Positions 1 through 6,800 of a stretch of DNA of 42,013 bases are shown here, in pieces (the stretch's first letter is position 1; every line of letters starts with the position of its first letter). Below the pieces are notes generated by a model. The model was not told where the DNA came from. It saw only the letters and a program-made list of their open reading frames with translations, and made no database searches. Made by a program: the position numbers and the translations under genes. This DNA is from Candidatus Omnitrophota bacterium (GTDB lineage Bacteria > Omnitrophota > Gorgyraeia > Zapsychrales > Fredricksoniimonadaceae): the NCBI GenBank assembly GCA_015233165.1, contig JADFYF010000001.1, positions 71,762 through 113,774 of the forward strand. The letters are read 5' to 3'.

Positions 1-1
1 T

Positions 2-79
2 AATCATTGGGCCGGGACAGATATCGAAGATAAATATAAAAAAGTCATGCGTCAGGCACTGGAAGGCGGTTTGAAATAA
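2..79 (+). CDS. C-terminal end of an unidentified protein (partial)
   Basis: An open frame enters from the left edge and stops at a TAA whose last base is the A of the next gene's ATG. The visible 25 residues end in RQALEGGLK and are charged, with no membrane segment. The one-base overlap with the prepilin peptidase suggests translational coupling, so the product could be a pilus or type II secretion component. The fragment is too short to show this. Confidence 0.5.
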   Translation, partial: NHWAGTDIEDKYKKVMRQALEGGLK

Positions 80-1071
80 TGGAACTATTGTGTTTCTTCT
101 TGTTTGGTTGTTTGATTGGAAGTTTTTTAAATGTTTGTATTGTCCGATTACCCGCCGAGAAGTCCGTCGTTTTTCCATCTTCCCATTGTCCCAAATGTCA
201 AAAGAACATCGAATGGTATGACAATATTCCCTTAATCAGCTGGATGATTCTAGGTGGCAAGTGTCGCCATTGTCAGTCGCCTATTTCGTTTCGTTATTGG
301 ATGGTTGAGTTTTTGACAGGTTCAACCTTCGCTGCTTTCTATCTTCATTATGGCCTCAATCCTTTGTTAACCCCTTATTTAGTGATGGTGGCTTGTTTTA
401 TCGTCGCTATGTTTGTTGATCTGGAACATCGCATTATTCCGGATGAAGTATCCGTCGGGGGGATGTGGGCGGGGATTTTCTTAAGCGCTCTGATTCCTCA
501 GATGCATCCCATGACAGATGATCTTGTCAGCGGAAGTTTCTTTGCCGGTTTTATTGTGGTGATCTGTTTATTTCTCACCTGGATTTATCCCATCTTTTGT
601 AAGCATTTGATTGAAAACGAAGAGCCTTATGATGATAAGCCTCTTAAGGTTTTAGTTTTAGTGTCGTTAATCTTTATTGCTTTAATCACGACGCACACTC
701 TTGTACTTCCCGGGATCCTCAATGCTCATGCCCATAGTTTAGCGGGAGCCTTGATTGGCTTTATTATCGGCGGTGGTTCTATTTATATGATGGGACTGAT
801 TGGCGATATTATCTTTCGTAAAGAAAGCATGGGTGGGGGAGATGTCAAACTGATGGCGATGGTCGGAGCCTTCCTGGGCTGGAAAATCGCCATCTTAGCC
901 TTCTTTATTGCTCCTTTCTTCGGAGGAGTGATTGGTATCATCGAAAAAATCCGCACCAAGGACAGCACCATCGCCTACGGCCCATTCTTAGTCCTAGGCA
1001 CCCTGATTAGTCTTTTCTGGGGGCAGGCTATTGTAGATTGGCTTCTTAACGGCGGGATTTATCACCTGTAA
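79..1071 (+). CDS. pilD: Prepilin peptidase / N-methyltransferase (type IV prepilin leader peptidase)
   Basis: An inner-membrane aspartic protease of family A24 that cleaves the leader of type IV prepilins or type II secretion pseudopilins and N-methylates the new N-terminus. The N-terminal methylase-associated domain has a two-CxxC zinc site (Cys37, Cys40, Cys62, Cys65). The two catalytic aspartates are Asp114 in VDLEHRIIPD and Asp255 in GGGDVKLMA. Hydrophobic segments run through the whole protein. At 330 residues it is longer than the usual 260-290; the extra length is mainly a soluble and hydrophobic stretch around residues 172-215, between the two Asp motifs. Its ATG overlaps the previous stop. 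It implies a type IV pilus or type II secretion system, which could be relevant to export of the giant proteins downstream (inference). The family assignment is secure. Confidence 0.95.
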   Translation: MELLCFFLFGCLIGSFLNVCIVRLPAEKSVVFPSSHCPKCQKNIEWYDNIPLISWMILGGKCRHCQSPISFRYWMVEFLTGSTFAAFYLHYGLNPLLTPYLVMVACFIVAMFVDLEHRIIPDEVSVGGMWAGIFLSALIPQMHPMTDDLVSGSFFAGFIVVICLFLTWIYPIFCKHLIENEEPYDDKPLKVLVLVSLIFIALITTHTLVLPGILNAHAHSLAGALIGFIIGGGSIYMMGLIGDIIFRKESMGGGDVKLMAMVGAFLGWKIAILAFFIAPFFGGVIGIIEKIRTKDSTIAYGPFLVLGTLISLFWGQAIVDWLLNGGIYHL

Positions 1072-1104
1072 GTTTTAATTTTTTTTAATTCCAGAGGACT
1101 ATTC

Positions 1105-2133
1105 ATGGATAACAACAAGAATCAATCCCAGCTTATCATTTATCAGGCTGAAGATGGAAAGCTCAAGATCGATGTACGTTTTCAGGATGAAACGGTCTGG
1201 CTTACACAGCAACTGATGGCGAATCTTTTCCACACATCTAAACAGAATATTAGTTTACATATTAAGAATATATTTAAGGAAAATGAGCTATTAGAAGGAT
1301 CAGTTGTCAAGGAATTCTTGACAACTGCAGCTGATGGTAAACGATACAATACCTTGTATTATAACCTTGATATGATCATTTCTGTTGGGTATCGCGTCAA
1401 ATCACATATTGCCACACGTTTTCGTCAATGGGCCACGCAACAGTTGCGGGAGTATATTGTTAAAGGTTTTGTGCTTGATGACGAACGTCTTAAGAATCCC
1501 GACCAACCTTTTGACTATTTTGATGAACTTGCTCGGCGTATTCAGGACATTCGCACCTCTGAACGTCGATTTTATCAAAAGATTACTGATATTTATGCCA
1601 CCAGTGTGGATTATGATCCTACATTAGAAATTAGTATTGCATTTTTCAAAACCGTTCAGAATAAAATGCATTGGGCGATAACAGGGAAGACGGCCGCAGA
1701 AATTATTAGTAAACGCGCCGATAGTTCTAAGCCAAACATGGGATTAACCAGTTGGCGTGGAGCTAAACTGACTAAGCAAGATGTTCTGATTGCTAAGAAT
1801 TATTTAGATGAGCAAGAACTGCTGGCGCTTAATAATCTTGTAGAACAATATTTAATCTTTGCTGAAGGTCAGGCTATGCGAAGGACTCCCATGCATATGC
1901 AGGATTGGATTAAGAAATTGGATGGGTTTTTATCCCTTAATGAGAGGGATATTCTGACGCATGCCGGAGCAATATCGCATGAACTTGCCGTTGATCATGC
2001 AGAGAAACAGTATAATCAATATCATCAGAAACAGATTAGGGTGCATGATTCTTTAGAAAGTGATTTTGATAAAAAGGTTCAGATGATCGAGTCAAAGATA
2101 AAAAAGAAGAAATTACCAGGAGCAAAGCAATGA
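1105..2133 (+). CDS. RhuM-family (virulence RhuM-like) protein
   Basis: 342 residues, with the conserved opening of the RhuM family: IIYQAEDGKLKIDVRF, then ETVWLTQQLMANLF, then a helix-turn-helix-like SKQNISLHIKNIF (about 45-57) and LYYNLDMIISVGYRVKS (about 91-107). RhuM is named from Salmonella SPI-3. Its biochemical role is unsettled, although the N-terminal half looks like a DNA-binding module. The C-terminal third is highly charged and ends KKKKLPGAKQ. A Shine-Dalgarno-like AGAGGA precedes the ATG. The stop overlaps the next ATG (ATGA), so it is coupled to a thioredoxin-fold protein, an unexpected partner. RhuM genes are often accessory and scattered in genomes, so transfer is plausible, but no mobile-element remnants are visible beside it. 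Confidence 0.85.
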   Translation: MDNNKNQSQLIIYQAEDGKLKIDVRFQDETVWLTQQLMANLFHTSKQNISLHIKNIFKENELLEGSVVKEFLTTAADGKRYNTLYYNLDMIISVGYRVKSHIATRFRQWATQQLREYIVKGFVLDDERLKNPDQPFDYFDELARRIQDIRTSERRFYQKITDIYATSVDYDPTLEISIAFFKTVQNKMHWAITGKTAAEIISKRADSSKPNMGLTSWRGAKLTKQDVLIAKNYLDEQELLALNNLVEQYLIFAEGQAMRRTPMHMQDWIKKLDGFLSLNERDILTHAGAISHELAVDHAEKQYNQYHQKQIRVHDSLESDFDKKVQMIESKIKKKKLPGAKQ

Positions 2134-2591
2134 AGAAGTTTCTTTATATCTGTTTTGGCATCATCCTTTTCTTTCAGGTTTTGAAAGGAATCAATGCGAT
2201 TTCTTGGGAGCATGACTATGAGCATGCTTTGCAGACAGCACGAAGGGAAGATAAGCCTCTTTTGGTTTATTTTTATGCCACGTGGTGTGGGCAATGTCAT
2301 AAATTTCAGTCAAATACGTTAACGGACTGGACGGTTAAGAGTCTTGCCAAGAAATTTGTGTGTGTGAAATTAGATGCTGAATTTGAGAAGGATCTGGCTA
2401 AACGCTTTGAAGTGACCGGATATCCCACCGTTATTTTCTTAAACACCGCTGAGAAATTGATGAATAGAATGGAAGGCTATGGATTTGGATCCAAAGCAGT
2501 TTTTAGATTAAAGATGAATAATGTCCTCAAAAAAAGAGCAGGATTGCCCGTTCAGGATGAAGCTCTTTCAGTAACTGATTTGTTTTTCTAA
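2130..2591 (+). CDS. Exported thioredoxin-fold protein (DsbD C-terminal/Thioredoxin_7-like)
   Basis: 153 residues with a signal peptide (hydrophobic 3-19, cleavage likely after INA at 23). The thioredoxin fold carries the redox motif W-C-G-Q-C at 52-56 (Cys53, Cys56) and the cis-proline GYPT at 98-100. The pattern YFYATWCGQCHKF followed by a KLDAEFEKDLAKRF stretch is typical of the periplasmic C-terminal domain of DsbD and of small Thioredoxin_7 proteins. It probably reduces or isomerises disulfides in the envelope; the CGQC dipeptide does not decide between oxidant and reductant. The start overlaps the RhuM stop by four bases. No membrane electron-transport partner (CcdA/DsbD) is in the window. 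Confidence 0.85.
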   Translation: MKKFLYICFGIILFFQVLKGINAISWEHDYEHALQTARREDKPLLVYFYATWCGQCHKFQSNTLTDWTVKSLAKKFVCVKLDAEFEKDLAKRFEVTGYPTVIFLNTAEKLMNRMEGYGFGSKAVFRLKMNNVLKKRAGLPVQDEALSVTDLFF

Positions 2592-2610
2592 TATTAGGAG
2601 ATGATTGAGT

Positions 2611-3768
2611 ATGAAACCATCGTATCTATTGAGTCAATTCATAAAAATCTCGGCTATGTTGATTTTATTTCTTCCGTCCTTAGTTCATGCTGAAATGGTT
2701 GTGTTAAAGTCTGGTCAGAAGCTTGAAGGTAAGGTGGTTGAACAGACGAATAAATATATCAAGATGGATACGGGTGTCGGCACGGTGATGACCTATTATG
2801 CGGATGAGGTTGATACCGTTGATGGTAAGAGTTTTGAAAGTCCTAAACCTGTCATTTCGCATCCGGTAGAATCATTACCACAACCAGTCGTCACGCCAAC
2901 AGCACCAACTCCTGAGATTGTTCCAACCGTTGCTCCTTTGATCGTTAAAGATCAAGTGGCCAATGTTGTGACACCACCAATAGAACCCAATGTTCAGGCT
3001 ACAAAGGAAGTTCCACAAACGGCTACAGTCAATACGACAAAAGACGACGAATATGACTATGCCGGGTTTTGGGAGACAGACTGTTCTGAAAATGCAGGAA
3101 TATTTCTCGAAAGAGATGAAAAAGGGTATTATTCCATTTCTTTTTGTACACCTGATGGAAAATGTTTTGGTTCAGGTCCAGTAAAGGTTCATTCGCCCGA
3201 AAAAGAAATGCACATTCAAACCATAGATAAGGATACTTTTAAGATGAAAGGTTCTCGCGATGAAATTACAGTTTACCATCGTTGTGCTAAAGAACCCAAG
3301 ACGATCATTCGACGGTCTTTTAATAAGGGAACGGCCACGGAGTTAATGATGAGCGCTTTTTTTTCAAGAGGGATACTTCCTATATTATTCGCTATTGTAT
3401 TTTATTTAGCCTACGTATCAGGCTTGTTTTGTCTGGCTAGAAAACATAATGTGACCAATGCCTGGTTGGTATGGATTCCTTTTATGGATTTCTACGGCAA
3501 ATGTCGTATTGGAGATAAGCCGTGGTGGTGGTTTATTCTTTTCTATGGGTATTCCTTTTGGTTAACAGCTTCTAAGGACAGCATAGGGATGAATTTTGTA
3601 TTGTTTATTCTTATCCTGCCTATTTTTATTATGGATATCAAGGTGTGGATTGGCGTCTTGAGAAGTTGCAACAAATCTCTGTGGTGGTTACTTGTTGCCT
3701 ATCCATTAGCTCCACTTGGAGGCCAGGTGGGATTGGTTTGGTATTTGGCGACTAGGAAGGAGGATTAA
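2611..3768 (+). CDS. Exported membrane protein, DUF5684-like C-terminus, unknown function
   Basis: I chose the ATG at 2611, ten bases after an AGGAG; a TTG two codons upstream sits too close to the AGGAG. About 385 residues. Order: signal peptide ending VHAE (about 1-28); a short beta segment with VVLKSGQKLEGKVVE (about 30-42), like Sm-type repeats found in outer envelope proteins; a Pro/Val/Thr-rich linker (about 75-140); a small domain with four cysteines (about 150-225); and four hydrophobic segments (about 248-383) with NAWLVWIPFMDFYGKCRIGDK and a W-W-W-F run. The last part resembles DUF5684-type membrane domains. No catalytic motif is visible and function is unknown. It follows the thioredoxin-like gene by 19 bases, so co-transcription is likely. 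Confidence 0.7.
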   Translation: MKPSYLLSQFIKISAMLILFLPSLVHAEMVVLKSGQKLEGKVVEQTNKYIKMDTGVGTVMTYYADEVDTVDGKSFESPKPVISHPVESLPQPVVTPTAPTPEIVPTVAPLIVKDQVANVVTPPIEPNVQATKEVPQTATVNTTKDDEYDYAGFWETDCSENAGIFLERDEKGYYSISFCTPDGKCFGSGPVKVHSPEKEMHIQTIDKDTFKMKGSRDEITVYHRCAKEPKTIIRRSFNKGTATELMMSAFFSRGILPILFAIVFYLAYVSGLFCLARKHNVTNAWLVWIPFMDFYGKCRIGDKPWWWFILFYGYSFWLTASKDSIGMNFVLFILILPIFIMDIKVWIGVLRSCNKSLWWLLVAYPLAPLGGQVGLVWYLATRKED

Positions 3769-3831
3769 ACAAGGTTTTGGAAGTAGAAATGTTATCTAAG
3801 TAAGCGTTTTTTCAATAAGCCTTTTCACCCC

Positions 3832-3859
3832 TTGATTTAGCCCATTCATGTGTCATATT
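3832..3859 (+). promoter_or_regulatory. Predicted promoter of Gp1, leaderless arrangement
   Basis: TTGATT at 3832-3837, a 16-base spacer and CATATT at 3854-3859, ten bases before the ATG at 3870. The same TTGATT...CATATTTA pair lies before Gp2. There is no Shine-Dalgarno sequence before either ATG, so the transcript probably begins at or next to the start codon. This is a prediction from pattern only. Confidence 0.45.
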
Positions 3860-3869
3860 TAATATAGAT

Positions 3870-6800
3870 ATGATACGTACCCCATTAATCCATATAGCAA
3901 TCCTGATGGCTTTTTTAATGAACAGCTTTGGTCCTATTCCTATGGCTCAGGCTCAAGAGTTGTTGCTGCCTAAACCCGGAGTGATGGTTCATCTGAGTCC
4001 TGAGTTTAATCCACCGATTCTTAAAGGGATTAAGGTCCTTCCGGAGAATCCGTTTCGGTTTGAGTTTATTTTAGATCGTGGGGATTCTTCATTGTCATCC
4101 CCGCCTGTCCGGCAGGCAGGCCCGAATGCTTTAGTCGGGGATCCAGGCCTGGCTAAACCTCTAGGTTCCCGACAACAACATTCGGGAACGACAGAAGAAT
4201 TAAAACAAGAATCTACCAAACTCATCAAATATTTTCTTGCCTCTTTAACCACCCCCGAAAAAGACCTCTGGGTCAACCTGTCTCCTTATGAAAAAGACAG
4301 AATCGTCCCTGAATCCTTCGGTCAAACAGAAATGGGCCGAGACCTGTTGGCTGAGGATTACATGCTCAAACAGATCACAGCGTCGTTGATCTATCCTGAA
4401 GATGAAGTTGGAAAGAAATTCTGGAAGCGGATTTATGAAGAAGCAGAGAGGAAGTATGGGACGACGAATATTCCGGTGAACACATTTAATAAGGTGTGGA
4501 TCGTACCCGAAAAAGCTGTTGTCTATGAGAATGCGAAGGCAGGTACAGCGTATGTGGTGGAGTCGCGGTTGAAGGTGATGTTGGAGGAGGACTACCTATC
4601 GATGACAAAACATGATTCCCCCCTCCTTAATCCTCCCCACAAGGGGGAGGAAATAAATCTTCTAGGTTCTCAGATTGTAAGAGAAATCGTCATCCCCGAA
4701 CTCACCCGCGAAATCAACGAAGGCAAGAACTTCGTCCAGTTGCGACAGGTTTACAATTCTCTTATTCTTGCGACGTGGTACAAGAAGAAGATTAAAGACA
4801 GTATCCTGTCTCAGGTTTATTCAGATAAGAACAAAATCGCTGGGGTTGAATATACTTCTTCTGTCGTTCCCGAACGCTTTAGTCGGGAACCTAGAGGTTT
4901 AGCCAACCCTGCCTGTCCGGCAGGCAGGCCTGGATCCCCGACAAAAACATTCGGGGATGACAAGAAGGACGATACAGAAGCCATCTACCAACGCTACCTC
5001 ACTGCCTTCAAGAAAGGCGCCTACAACTACATCAAGGAAGATTTTGATTCTGTGACCCAAGAGAAAATTCCTAGGAAGTATTTTTCAGGAGGATGGGTGG
5101 GTGTGATGGACAAGGCTATGAGAATAACAGAGGACCAAGCTGCTGTTGCGAAAGAATCTAATACAGATCTAGCTATGATTGAGGTCAACATTAATCAAAC
5201 CATGGCTCCATTATCCGTGTCTTCATCACTAGGAATAGGGGGCAATTTTCAACTTTTTTCTAGTGGGCGTACATCAAATATTTATAAAAATGAGCATGGC
5301 GAATATCTAAAGCTTGCAAAAGAAGAAAGAAATAATCCGGAATTAGAACAAGAAATTTCTGTTGTGAGTTCAAAAGTATTAATGGGTAAGCCTTACATGA
5401 CTGAATTTCTAGAGAGAGGAGTTAAGGAGGGAAGAGTTTGGTTTAAATATCGTTCTTTAAAGGGTGGGAAGATTTTAGCAGACCCATTTTGGAAGGATTT
5501 ATCTTTAAAAGAATGGATGGATACCTTTATAGAAGTTTATAAAGCTTTATTGGATCTTCATCATAGTGGTTATTCTTATAATGATTTTACTTTTAGGAAT
5601 ATCTTAAGAGATGAGGAAGGGAAGATTAAACTGATTGATTATGGGACTTCGGAAGCCTTATCAGGACTGTCGTCGGAAGATGTGTTAAGAAATAAACGTA
5701 ACGATTTACAGGATCTTTCAAAAATATTTGTTATGGTTATAAGAATGAACAACAGCCGTTTGGATTTAGAGAAATCCTTACCAACTCTTATGAGCTTTAT
5801 ATCAAATTCAAATGTCCTTAAAGATAAGGATTCCGATGAAATAGGTCAACGAATTATTAAAGAGGTTATAGGTTTTTTTCAACTAAAGAATTCTTTGTTA
5901 GCTAGGGCTAAAGAAGAAGGTGGCATTGTTAGTGTCACATTGTCGAATGTTAAGAATAAAGGGATTCCGGTGACTCTTCATATTTCTTCTTCTGGTGAAG
6001 AGTTTAAAGTTAAGGTATCAGTAGAAGGGGAAAACACCGGTTCAATGAAATTAACTCTTCTTAAAGGAAGTTCGGGAAGAACTATTCTTAGAACCTCTGA
6101 TATTTTTCCTTTTGGAAATAATATAAATTCTGAGGTTTATAGACGGTACAGTGGACAGAATATTATGAATACGATTTTGAATTGGGTTGCCTGGGAAGCT
6201 GTGCAAAATCATTGGGACATAAGAAATGATGGTACAGGCAACCCTCATCTTTTGTATCTTTTGTCAAAATATTTTGGAGAAGATGCTCGTATTGTTACTG
6301 AAGGAAGGGTCGATACCCAAAATACCTTTGCCCAATTAGTTCAAAGCCATGGTTTTTATGGATATCCCATTTGGGGCGTTGTTTCAGATAGTCGAACGTA
6401 TGAAGGCTTGAAATTAGAAAAAGTGGGACATTTAACGGATTCTAATACTTATAAGATCGTCGATTTACGTTATAAGGCTAAGAAACTTCACGTTGGAAGT
6501 ATTATTCAAATTGTTAATAACAATGAAGTGTGGTTGCCTGATCAAAATGGTAAGTTAGGTGATGCTAACTTTAAAATTGATTACTGTTTTAATCATGTTG
6601 TCATTCAGGGGACTCCAAAGTTTCTTGAAGTTCCCTTGGAAAATGCTGACAACGCCCAGTTGGTTCATAAGGAGAATAGGGCTAAAGGTTTAAGCAGAAG
6701 ATTATTTCTTGGGGCATCCTTAGGAGGGTTAGGGGCTTTAGCCGTAACTCTTGGAAAGCTAAAGATAGAGAAAGAAGATCGAAAGGTAACGCTCAATGAT

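Noticed and set aside
3989-4276. Minus-strand open frame opposite the start of Gp1
   Set aside because: It is the shadow of the Gp1 N-module and of palindromic element copy 1; no start signal and no domain of its own.
6660-6695. A separate gene starting inside Gp1 just before the twin-arginine motif (AAGGAG at 6669-6674)
   Set aside because: No in-frame ATG, GTG or TTG lies at a workable distance, and the Gp1 frame is open throughout.
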